Assembly (NCBI GenBank): GCA_964443145.1
Contig: CAYUBS010000100.1
Coordinates: 1-10,867 of the forward strand
DNA length: 10,867 nucleotides
DNA from: JAHEFT01 sp964443145
GTDB lineage: Bacteria > Pseudomonadota > Gammaproteobacteria > Xanthomonadales > SZUA-36
Reading direction: 5' to 3'
A program made the translations under genes and the position numbers. A model generated the notes under the pieces. The model was not told the origin of the DNA. It did no database searches and saw nothing but the letters and a program-made list of their open reading frames with translations. Positions within the stretch are counted from its first letter, which is position 1, and every line of letters begins with the position of its first letter. Shown one piece after another: positions 1 through 5,987 of the stretch.

Positions 1-100
1 GCACAATCCCCTGGCCGCGTACATAAATAAGTGTATTGGCCGTTCCCAGGTCGATTGACAGATCGTTGGAAAACAAGCCACGAAGACTTTTGAAAACCAT
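1..100 (-). CDS. mreB: Rod shape-determining protein MreB, N-terminal part (runs off the window)
   Basis: Reading leftward from the ATG at 100, the 33 visible codons begin MVFKSLRGLFSNDLSIDLG and continue TANTLIYVRGQGIV. This is the MreB N-terminus: a short amphipathic start followed by the phosphate-1 motif of the actin-like ATPase fold (DLGTANT). MreB polymerises under the inner membrane and guides lateral peptidoglycan synthesis in rod-shaped cells. The rest of the gene lies beyond position 1, so nothing can be said about mreC or mreD. A plausible promoter lies 44 bp upstream at 144-172. The neighbour upstream is a divergent kinase. The identification rests on a short but highly characteristic stretch. 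Confidence 0.93.
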   Translation of the reverse strand, partial: MVFKSLRGLFSNDLSIDLGTANTLIYVRGQGIV

Positions 101-143
101 AATGATAAATAATCCGTTGAACCGCACCGCGGTTGAGTCGCCT

Positions 144-172
144 AATGTATCAGCAGATTCCAGATCCCGCAA
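144..172 (-). promoter_or_regulatory. Putative sigma-70 promoter of mreB
   Basis: On the minus strand, TTGCGG (172-167) and TACATT (149-144) are separated by exactly 17 bp. This places a transcription start near 137 and gives a leader of about 37 nt before the mreB ATG. The hexamers match consensus only partly. The -35 lies inside the left arm of the 8-bp inverted repeat at 164-171/202-209. Confidence 0.45.
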
Positions 173-209
173 GCTGAAAAACCTCTAAAAGCCAGTATTT
201 ATGCGGGAT
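164..209. repeat. Inverted repeat in the mreB-kinase intergenic region
   Basis: ATCCCGCA at 164-171 is the exact reverse complement of TGCGGGAT at 202-209, with a 30-base loop. A second pair, AAAGCC (188-193) and GGCTTT (213-218), interleaves with it. No T-run follows, so it does not look like a terminator. It may be a protein-binding site or the structured leader of a divergent transcript. Confidence 0.35.
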
Positions 210-262
210 TCGGGCTTTCAGTAGAACGTCGGTACAGCACCATTTCACGCCTGAACACGAAT

Positions 263-276
263 TGTGATATATCACA
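263..276. promoter_or_regulatory. CRP/FNR-superfamily-like palindrome upstream of the kinase
   Basis: TGTGATATATCACA is a perfect 14-bp palindrome. The half-sites TGTGA/TCACA are those of CRP, but the spacer is 4 bp, as in FNR sites, rather than the 6 bp of canonical CRP sites. Its centre lies about 67 bp upstream of a predicted start just after a TAGAAT box (325-330) that precedes the kinase ATG at 363. Regulator and direction are inference. Confidence 0.4.
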
Positions 277-362
277 GAACCTGATCAGAAATGAAACAAA
301 CCCGCAGTCTGAAGCCAAATCCGGTAGAATGCGCGCGATTGTTTATCAGCAGTGAGAAGAGC

Positions 363-1295
363 ATGTCCGCACTGATTTGTGGTTCGCTGGCCTTTGACAC
401 CATCATGGTATTTCCGGGTCAATTCAAAGAACATATTCTCCCAGACAAAGTACACATTCTTAATGTGGCTTTCCTGGTTCCCGAAATGCGTCGCGAGTTC
501 GGTGGCGTTGCCGGCAATATCTCTTACAACCTGAAATTGCTGGGTGAAGACCCCTACCCCATGGCGACGGTTGGCGATGATTTCGGCCCTTATAAGCGAC
601 ACCTGGATCAACTGGGTATTTCACAGCGTTATGTCCGCCACATGGAGGGTGAATTTACACCCCAGGCGTTCATCACCACGGATATTGACGACAACCAGAT
701 CACCGCATTTCACCCGGGTGCCATGCAGCACAGTTACCTGAACAAGATTGCCGATACAGAAAACATACGTGTCGGCATCGTAGCGCCGGATGGCAAGCAG
801 GCAATGATTCAGCACAGTGCCGATTTCGTCGAGGCCGGAATTCCCCACATCTTCGATCCGGGCCAGGGCATGACCCTGTTCAACGGGGATGAATTGAAGC
901 AATTCATAAAAGAAGCGAAGTACATCGTCGTGAATGATTATGAATTTCAGTTACTTAAGCAAAAGACCGGGCTGGATGGAGATGCCATCGCCAACCAGGT
1001 CGAAGCCATGATCGTAACCCGCGGCGCCGAAGGCTCAACCCTGCGCACCCGGGACGGGGAACAGGAAGTCAGCGCAGTAAAACCCGACGACGTCCAGGAC
1101 CCGACCGGCTGCGGCGACGCCTTCCGCTCCGGCCTGCTGTACGGTCTGCTGAATGACCTGGACCTGGTTTCCTGCTGCCGGATCGGCTCGGTGATGGGTG
1201 CCATCAAGGTCGCTCAACAGGGTCCCCAGAACCACAATCCGACCTTCGACGATATCCAGGAGCGTTTCTTTGGCGCTTACGGCTATCGTTTTTGA
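363..1295 (+). CDS. PfkB/ribokinase-family carbohydrate or nucleoside kinase
   Basis: A 310-aa cytoplasmic kinase beginning MSALICGSLAFDT. Family hallmarks seen: the N-terminal beta strand with GSLAFD, the first PfkB signature GGVAGNISYNLKLLG near residues 47-61, a conserved NDYE near the substrate-closing region, and the C-terminal ATP/anion-hole signature DPTGCGDAFRSG, whose GCGD aspartate is the expected catalytic base. The usual form is GAGD, so Ala is replaced by Cys here, a tolerated variation. The family phosphorylates a sugar or nucleoside hydroxyl with ATP; the overall look (GGVAGN, adenosine-kinase-like spacing) suggests the adenosine kinase/ribokinase group, but the substrate cannot be read. 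The start at 363 is chosen because the homologous fold begins there and GAGAAG lies just upstream. An in-frame ATG at 291 would add 24 residues unlike the family and would run through the TAGAAT box at 325. It is divergent from mreB and followed by tRNA-Met. Confidence 0.85.
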   Translation: MSALICGSLAFDTIMVFPGQFKEHILPDKVHILNVAFLVPEMRREFGGVAGNISYNLKLLGEDPYPMATVGDDFGPYKRHLDQLGISQRYVRHMEGEFTPQAFITTDIDDNQITAFHPGAMQHSYLNKIADTENIRVGIVAPDGKQAMIQHSADFVEAGIPHIFDPGQGMTLFNGDELKQFIKEAKYIVVNDYEFQLLKQKTGLDGDAIANQVEAMIVTRGAEGSTLRTRDGEQEVSAVKPDDVQDPTGCGDAFRSGLLYGLLNDLDLVSCCRIGSVMGAIKVAQQGPQNHNPTFDDIQERFFGAYGYRF

Positions 1296-1304
1296 TCGAT
1301 AAGG

Positions 1305-1333
1305 TTGACTTTCCGAGGCTGTACATAGAGAAT
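1305..1333 (+). promoter_or_regulatory. Putative promoter of the tRNA-Met gene
   Basis: TTGACT (1305-1310) and GAGAAT (1328-1333) are spaced by 17 bp and followed by a GC-rich TTGCGCCCC discriminator. GC-rich discriminators are typical of stable-RNA promoters under stringent control. The predicted start near 1340 leaves a 5' leader of about 40 nt for RNase P removal. Confidence 0.55.
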
Positions 1334-1380
1334 TTGCGCCCCGATTGATCTCAATGATCATTCAGGCACAAGCAGTTTAA

Positions 1381-1457
1381 GGTGATGTAGCTCAGCTGGT
1401 TAGAGCGCGGCATTCATAATGCTGAGGTCGGTGGTTCAAGTCCACCTATCACCACCA
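1381..1457 (+). tRNA. tRNA-Met (elongator), anticodon CAT
   Basis: A 77-nt cloverleaf can be drawn fully: acceptor GGTGATG with TATCACC, including one G-U pair; D stem GCTC/GAGC with loop AGCTGGTTA; anticodon stem CGGCA/TGCTG around loop TTCATAA (anticodon 1415-1417); T stem GGTGG/CCACC around TTCAAGT; discriminator A; encoded CCA. The first pair is G-C rather than the C-A mismatch of initiator tRNA, and the anticodon stem lacks the three G-C pairs of the initiator, so this is an elongator. A tRNA-Ile with lysidine-modified CAT is the alternative; it is less likely because the acceptor stem does not look like that family. It is flanked by its own promoter and terminator. Confidence 0.93.
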
Positions 1458-1493
1458 TATAAAAAGGGCCCCGAAAATGGGGCCCTTTTTATA
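1458..1493 (+). terminator. Strong intrinsic terminator of the tRNA-Met gene
   Basis: The stem AAAAAGGGCCCC / GGGGCCCTTTTT with loop GAAAAT (1473-1478) extends with ATAT/ATAT to 16 perfect pairs (1457-1472 with 1479-1494). A T5 run closes it. The A and T runs on the two sides make it look bidirectional. Beyond the perfect stem, CACCAC inside the tRNA 3' end can pair with GTGGTG at 1495-1500 across a single bulged C. Confidence 0.88.
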
Positions 1494-1553
1494 TGTGGTG
1501 TCTGGGGGGCTGACACCGCGTTGTCGTTTCTGTGCTTCTTCTTTGGCGACCTG

Positions 1554-1661
1554 GTTGGTGAGGGCTGGAACCGCAGCATCGGCTTGAATGACCCCAGTGC
1601 ACATGCGGAAATTCTGGCCCTGCGTGACGCCGGCCAAGGTCTGCAAAATTATCGGCTTCCA
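1554..1661 (+). pseudogene. tadA: Remnant of tRNA adenosine deaminase gene (tadA)
   Basis: One plus frame reads VGEGWNRSIGLNDPSAHAEI followed by LALRDAGQGLQNYRLP. This is the TadA core: the GEGWNR strand, the HAE zinc-ligand/catalytic-glutamate motif (His codon at 1602), and the NYRL segment after it. The match may begin a little upstream (about 1539) and fade through a SCSIF segment to about 1676. The PCxxC zinc ligands, the true N-terminus and the C-terminal helix are missing, so the fragment cannot be an active deaminase. An intact tadA must exist elsewhere because decoding the Arg CGN box needs it. It lies directly after the tRNA terminator, not in the usual tadA neighbourhood, so it is probably debris of a rearrangement. 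Confidence 0.75.
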
Positions 1662-1813
1662 TCCTGCTCCATTTTTCGCAAACGCAGGAGTCCTGGGAGT
1701 CAGTCGGGCAGTTGAGTAAAAAACCAATCTGCAATATACTTCGCCGCTGCTTAAGATTACCCTTGAAAATCACAAACTTAATACCCGCGAAAACGTGGGA
1801 AAGGCCATTGAAA

Positions 1814-2032
1814 ATGAAATTTTGGACCGGCTTAGCCTGTATATTATTGCTCGTCGCCACCGACTCAGCCTTCGCCTATCTCGATCCGGGAACCGGCAGT
1901 ATGTTACTGCAGGTCATTCTGGGTGGTGTTGCGGCTGTTGCGGTAGCCATTAAGTTGTTCTGGTACAAAATTCGCGTCGCGATAGGATTGAGCCGGAAGC
2001 CTGACGCCGAAGACGAAGACGAATCCAGCTGA
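1814..2032 (+). CDS. Small secreted or membrane protein with a YLDPGTGS motif
   Basis: A 72-aa protein. Residues 1-21 form a signal peptide (MKFWTGLACILLL..., AFA before the likely cut). The mature part starts YLDPGTGSMLLQ, continues into a hydrophobic segment (about 30-50) and ends in a basic stretch plus an acidic DAEDEDESS tail. Small proteins with this YLDPGTGS start after a signal peptide recur next to NoeA-like methyltransferases and sulfatase/phosphatase-fold membrane proteins (recalled from experience, not searched); no biochemical role is known to me. The ATG at 1814 is preferred over an in-frame start at 1712 because the signal peptide begins there. Its stop is one base before the GTG of the methyltransferase, so the two are an operon and probably coupled in translation. 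Confidence 0.8.
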   Translation: MKFWTGLACILLLVATDSAFAYLDPGTGSMLLQVILGGVAAVAVAIKLFWYKIRVAIGLSRKPDAEDEDESS

Positions 2033-2033
2033 A

Positions 2034-3458
2034 GTGAGCACTGCATCATCGTCTGCCGTTGATACGGGTTCATTCCGGGACCGGGATGGCCGAATTTACA
2101 GCCATCAAGGCCGCATCTTCAGAGGGCTCAGTGCGAGTGCCCTGGACGATTTCAAGAAACTCGAATCTACCGGTTTCTACGCCAGGTTCCTGCAAAAGGG
2201 CCTGCTCGTCAGTAGCGACATACTGAGCCCTGAAGACGAAACTTTGCCCCCGGAGATAAGGCAGCAGTGGGCGGGATTTATCGAGCATCGACGAATTCCG
2301 GTGATTTCCTACGCATACGAATGGACCTTTGGCATGTTGCGCGATGCTGCGATCCTGCAACTGGACCTGGTGGAGGCAGCCATTCTGGAAGGAATGACTC
2401 TGAAGGATGCCACGCCCTACAACATCCAGTTCGATGGTGGTAAGCCGGTCTTCATTGATATCGCTTCGTTTGAGACTCTGCCGCCCGGTGTACCCTGGGC
2501 CGGCTATCGCCAGTTTTGTGAAATGTTCCTTTTTCCGCTCATGCTACAGGCTTATAAGGGGATACATTTCCAGCCTATGATGCGTTCAAACATCGATGGC
2601 ATTGATGTTCAGACCGCCGCTCGCCTGTTCGGTTTCCGGGATCGCTTCCGTGCTGGTGTATTCAGTCATGTGTGGTTGCAGGCCAAGCTTGACAGCCGAT
2701 ATGGAGGCACTCAGCAGAACGTTCGATCTGATCTCAAATCGGCAGGTTTTAACCGGGAAATGATCCTGGCCAATGTCCGCAAGCTGCGTAAATTGATAGG
2801 GAAACTGAGCTGGCAGGGGGAAGGATCCGAGTGGGGCGGTTACGAAGAGTTTCACAATTACAGTGAAAGCGATCACCAACTGAAGGAAGACTTTATTGGC
2901 AATTGTGTTGCTGACAGTAAAGCTGACGTGGTATGGGATATTGGTTGCAACACAGGACAGTTTTCGAAAATAGCAGCACAGCACGCGAATTGTGTGCTCG
3001 CCATGGACCTCGATCATTTTGCCGTAGAACGTCTCTACCGTGAAAGCAGGGAAACCGGCATGACGACGATCCTGCCATTGGTGCAAAATATTGCAGATCC
3101 GTCTCCGAACTGGGGGTGGCGCAACCGCGAGCGACGTGATCTTCAGACACGAATCCGTCCTGACCTCGTACTATGTCTGGCGCTCATTCACCACGTAGTC
3201 ATCTCAGCCAATGTGCCAATGGAAGAGTTTGTCAGTTGGCTGGCTGAGCAGTCGGATCAATTGGTGATCGAATATGTCTCACGATCCGATGATAAGGTAA
3301 AAGCCCTGTTGCGTAACAAAGAAGACAAGTATTCCGATTACAGTAAAGAAGAGCTGGAGAAAAACCTGGGCAAATACTTCAGAATTGTCCGGCAGCAGGA
3401 AATGGAATCAGGCAACCGTCAGCTCTATTGGTGCGCACCTTCTGATTCAACCGTTTGA
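2034..3458 (+). CDS. NoeA-like class I SAM-dependent methyltransferase with a kinase-like N-terminal region
   Basis: A 474-aa protein without signal peptide. The C-terminal half (about 296-470) is a class I methyltransferase: motif I WDIGCNTGQF at 301-310, an acidic residue ending the second strand (AMDLD, 323-327), and LALIHHV at 382-388. The N-terminal half (about 12-200) matches the family often labelled nodulation protein NoeA. Within it, LKDATPYN (123-130) and FID (140-142) recall the Asp...Asn catalytic loop and the metal-binding Asp of kinase-like phosphotransferases such as APH or lipopolysaccharide kinases; this comparison is mine. The methyl acceptor is unknown; an envelope or exopolysaccharide sugar is plausible from the neighbours. 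The GTG at 2034 follows the upstream stop by one base, and no strong ribosome site is visible, which favours coupling. It ends 5 bp before the end of the convergent sulfatase-like gene, with no visible terminator between them. Confidence 0.8.
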   Translation: MSTASSSAVDTGSFRDRDGRIYSHQGRIFRGLSASALDDFKKLESTGFYARFLQKGLLVSSDILSPEDETLPPEIRQQWAGFIEHRRIPVISYAYEWTFGMLRDAAILQLDLVEAAILEGMTLKDATPYNIQFDGGKPVFIDIASFETLPPGVPWAGYRQFCEMFLFPLMLQAYKGIHFQPMMRSNIDGIDVQTAARLFGFRDRFRAGVFSHVWLQAKLDSRYGGTQQNVRSDLKSAGFNREMILANVRKLRKLIGKLSWQGEGSEWGGYEEFHNYSESDHQLKEDFIGNCVADSKADVVWDIGCNTGQFSKIAAQHANCVLAMDLDHFAVERLYRESRETGMTTILPLVQNIADPSPNWGWRNRERRDLQTRIRPDLVLCLALIHHVVISANVPMEEFVSWLAEQSDQLVIEYVSRSDDKVKALLRNKEDKYSDYSKEELEKNLGKYFRIVRQQEMESGNRQLYWCAPSDSTV

Positions 3459-3463
3459 TCACT

Positions 3464-5596
3464 CTATTCGACACGAATTGATTTCAGCAGTACCGAGGAT
3501 CGCCAGCCACTCGAATCCGGTGCTTCATACGCCTGATCGAACAACAAGGAAACAAAATTTCTTCCAGGGATTAACGTTTCTGGATCTAACTCCAGCCTTA
3601 CTTCTTGCCAGAATCCCTTGCCCATCTTTAACGTCACCGGATTGCCGACAGCCGAGTTATTCAGCTGAACTCTTACCGCCTGTTCGGGCATCCATTCAGG
3701 CAAATGAAAGCTCAGTTGCATTGATTGCGCCGATTGTGGGTCTTGAATATTGAGCAGAAAACTCAATTGCCGTCCCTTGATCCAGGCACCATCTTTATCA
3801 GGATCAGCACGATTCAGCGCGGCTCCGACCATGAACCCCTGTGCATTCACATAGTTGATGGGATCATAAAAGGCCGGAGGTTCCTGGAAAGCCTTGATGT
3901 CGGTTAAAATCCATTGTTCGCCTGCGTGAGTGGGTCCATCAACCCGGTAACGGATATACGGAATTGCGTCACCACTGTACAACTCGGGAATGGAGTAGGG
4001 CGTGAAGTAGCGATCGCGCCTGTCCACCAACTCAATTCCAAAAACTGTTTGAGTACCGGGTTCAATTCCCGCCAATGCAAGCGCCGTTGGTGCAACGTCC
4101 AGCAGACTGGTGGGGGAATCAAGAAATTGTAATGGTTTTCGAGTGTTTTTCTGTTTGAGCAGCAAGGCGGGACGGCCGGAACCCAACAATCCAGGGTAGA
4201 GGCCGCCATTCAGTGGCGGCGAGCTCAAATCATCTGGTGTTACATTATGTCCATGGTCACCGGAAATCACCATGGCGGTCTGGTCATAGATGTCTGCCTG
4301 TTTCAGTCGATCGAGTAATTTTCCGATTTCTTCCAGCACACAATAAGCCTGGGCCTTGTAGTTCATTCGCGTGCGCTCAAGATCGCGCTGTGCCTGGCAC
4401 TCTTTATCCCAGCGGGGAGGTATGTGGGTTCCGACAAAGTGATACCACTTGTAAACAGGCCGGGTATCGACAACGTGCATATTTTCCACCCAATCCCGCA
4501 GCACAGGAGCAGGCCAGGGCGAAGATCCATCGAGAGTGGTATCTGACAGAAACCAGCTTCCCCGGTCGTAGATCTTCTCTTTCAGAGACCTGGGAACCAG
4601 GCGAAACAATGTGAGATCAGTGATCAAGCGGGCAGAATAGGAGCGGTCAGCATTATGATGACGGAAGTAACCTCTTGCCTTCATGTCATTGAACGGTCGG
4701 GGGTAACAGGAATTTGCTTCTTCAATACAGATAAAAGGGGATATCGGTACATAATCCAGCTGAAAACCGGCCCTGGCCAATTCATTCTGATAGGAGCCCG
4801 CTTGTACTTGCCTTCTTACTTCAGTCGCCACATAGCCCTTCTCGAGATCAAATGCTAGCCCGGTGAGTAGGGTAAACAAGGCAGGCGCCGTGCCTTGATA
4901 CAATCCGAGGTGATTGGTGAATAGCGTAAAACCCTCGAATTTTGCAGCGAGTGCCGGATTCTCCTGCAGTACTTCCCGCACCACGTCTCCCTGGAAACCA
5001 TCCGGCAGAAGGTGGATCAGGTTACTGATGCTGGAGAAGGCAAAGACTGATGAATCGATTTCTGCCCCAGGCTCAGGGCCTGAATCTGCCGACTGCTCTG
5101 AAAGCAAGGCCGGAATCAGCAGTAATGTAAAGGATAAAATCGGAATTGCCGGCAACCATGCCGACAGTTTTTTGATTCGGCTTAAGAGCAGAAAAGCAAG
5201 GGGGAAGGCGAGCAGCCAGGCCCACCATTCAAGCTGGAAAATGGTTTCATCTGCGCGAAAATTTACTTTTTCGCCATTGAAAGCACCGTAATAGAAAAGT
5301 TCGTGAATCACATTGCCCTGGATAGCCGTGACAATGGATACAGCCAGCAGGATGCGATTCAGCCACCACTCAACCCGCGGGCCTGCCCGGGCAGTCAATT
5401 TCCAGCCCAGCAGGCTGAATATCAGGCAGGCCAGACCCGTATAGCCGGCAACCAGGCCACTTGAAAGTACGACGTCTTCCTGGTTGGTCAGAGTGATGAA
5501 TATAGGTGTTGCAAACAGCGGGCCGAACCAGAAAGCAAGGTGGCACAAAAACCCGGCGAATGAGGACTGTTTTGCTTTTGGAGTCGATGAATTCAT
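3464..5596 (-). CDS. Membrane-anchored alkaline phosphatase/sulfatase-superfamily protein
   Basis: A 710-aa protein. About five hydrophobic segments lie in the first 165 residues (roughly 18-36, 46-64, 80-97, 125-140, 148-165), followed by a large periplasmic domain. Superfamily features seen: LLPDGFQGDVV near 197-206, giving a metal-ligand Asp; LYQGTAPALFTLLTG near 232-246, where the Thr of GT is the likely nucleophile; YHFVGTHIPP near 385-394 with a conserved His; SGDHGHN near 445-451, giving the second Asp/His metal cluster. A C-terminal beta-rich extension (about 600-710) could bind carbohydrate. Architecture resembles phosphoglycerol or phosphoethanolamine transferases rather than Cys-type sulfatases. 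Substrate unknown. The ATG at 5596 is one base after the stop of a truncated TonB-receptor gene, with no clear ribosome site, so it was probably once coupled to that gene. It now lacks an obvious promoter and may depend on read-through from the operon upstream. Confidence 0.83.
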   Translation of the reverse strand: MNSSTPKAKQSSFAGFLCHLAFWFGPLFATPIFITLTNQEDVVLSSGLVAGYTGLACLIFSLLGWKLTARAGPRVEWWLNRILLAVSIVTAIQGNVIHELFYYGAFNGEKVNFRADETIFQLEWWAWLLAFPLAFLLLSRIKKLSAWLPAIPILSFTLLLIPALLSEQSADSGPEPGAEIDSSVFAFSSISNLIHLLPDGFQGDVVREVLQENPALAAKFEGFTLFTNHLGLYQGTAPALFTLLTGLAFDLEKGYVATEVRRQVQAGSYQNELARAGFQLDYVPISPFICIEEANSCYPRPFNDMKARGYFRHHNADRSYSARLITDLTLFRLVPRSLKEKIYDRGSWFLSDTTLDGSSPWPAPVLRDWVENMHVVDTRPVYKWYHFVGTHIPPRWDKECQAQRDLERTRMNYKAQAYCVLEEIGKLLDRLKQADIYDQTAMVISGDHGHNVTPDDLSSPPLNGGLYPGLLGSGRPALLLKQKNTRKPLQFLDSPTSLLDVAPTALALAGIEPGTQTVFGIELVDRRDRYFTPYSIPELYSGDAIPYIRYRVDGPTHAGEQWILTDIKAFQEPPAFYDPINYVNAQGFMVGAALNRADPDKDGAWIKGRQLSFLLNIQDPQSAQSMQLSFHLPEWMPEQAVRVQLNNSAVGNPVTLKMGKGFWQEVRLELDPETLIPGRNFVSLLFDQAYEAPDSSGWRSSVLLKSIRVE

Positions 5597-5597
5597 T

Positions 5598-5798
5598 TCA
5601 AAACGCTGTATTAAACCAGAACCCTATTTTACGCCCGGGGGCATCAATGCCGGAACCGTGTTCACGATAATTCTTATCCGCCAGGTTTTCCAGCCTGAGT
5701 CCGAGTTCCAGATGGGGGTTGGCCTGCCAGTTGACCAGCAGGTTGATCGTGGCCCAAGCGGCGTGGGAGATTGGCGGGGCTTTCTGATGCGACGCGAT
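5598..5798 (-). pseudogene. C-terminal remnant of a TonB-dependent outer-membrane receptor
   Basis: The minus frame opens after a stop at 5801-5799 and encodes 66 residues ending in WFNTAF and a TGA (5600-5598). The central part reads WATINLLVNWQ, then LENLADKNYREHGSG and IDAPGR. These are the last two to three beta strands and the terminal aromatic residue of a TonB-dependent receptor barrel, including the typical LENL-DKNYREHGSGIDAPGR signature and a C-terminal Phe recognised by the BAM complex. The plug domain, TonB box and most of the barrel (some 600 residues) are gone. The stop is separated from the ATG of the 710-aa sulfatase-like gene by one base, so the receptor and that enzyme were presumably one operon before the deletion. 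Confidence 0.8.
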
Positions 5799-5814
5799 TT
5801 AAAGGCCGGATACC

Positions 5815-5910
5815 ATGTCCATGCTTCGTTCCGCTCGCTTGAACCTGCCGGGTATCCCGCAACACCTAACGCAAAAGGTCTCCTGGAAACCCGGGGCGGT
5901 TCACATGTGA
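5815..5910 (+). pseudogene. N-terminal remnant of a Y1/IS200-like (REP-associated-type) transposase
   Basis: The 31-codon frame begins MSMLRSARLNLPGIPQHLTQ. This matches the start of Y1-type single-stranded-DNA transposases of the REP-associated group, which commonly begin with a basic PR-rich segment followed by PGIPxHVTQRGN. The match stops after the TQK; the GN, the HUH motif and the catalytic Tyr are absent and a stop follows at 5908. It is a fragment left by the same rearrangement that truncated the adjacent receptor on the other strand. The short match makes this less certain than the receptor remnant. Confidence 0.55.
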
Positions 5911-5920
5911 CCTAGTTGGA

Positions 5921-5969
5921 CTTTCAAAGGTAAATTGGGGGCATATTTGGGGGCACCCAGGGCCAATAA
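5921..5969. repeat. Direct repeat copy A with tandem TTGGGGGCA
   Basis: The segment carries CTTTCAAAGGTAAATTGGGGGC and, 42 bp after its start, CCAATAA. TTGGGGGCA occurs twice in a 12-bp period (5935-5943, 5947-5955). A degenerate copy with the same beginning and the same final CCAATAA at nearly equal spacing is at 10603-10650. Tandem TTGGGGGCA-like motifs often lie near integrase genes of islands, but no integrase is visible here, so its role is open. Confidence 0.5.
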
Positions 5970-5987
5970 GAAACGAGGTGATGGTGC

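Noticed and set aside
1419..1715. Open plus frame of 98 codons spanning the tRNA 3' half, terminator and tadA fragment
   Set aside because: It begins within the tRNA and runs through the terminator hairpin; only the internal TadA-like part is meaningful, as a remnant.
1746..1784. Third copy of the shared promoter element before the YLDPGTGS gene
   Set aside because: TGCTTA and GATTA are present, but the distance to the following TTAATA is about 24 bp rather than about 16, and the palindrome is absent.
2586..3086. 166-codon minus frame
   Set aside because: Opposite the methyltransferase, whose SAM motif falls in the same stretch; no recognisable motifs in the minus frame.
5902..5909. CACATGTG palindrome as a regulator site
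   Set aside because: Short, at the end of a transposase fragment, and not near a credible promoter.
5484..5915. 143-codon plus frame starting opposite the 710-aa enzyme
   Set aside because: It is antisense to the N-terminus of a clear gene and to the receptor remnant; its composition resembles no protein family.
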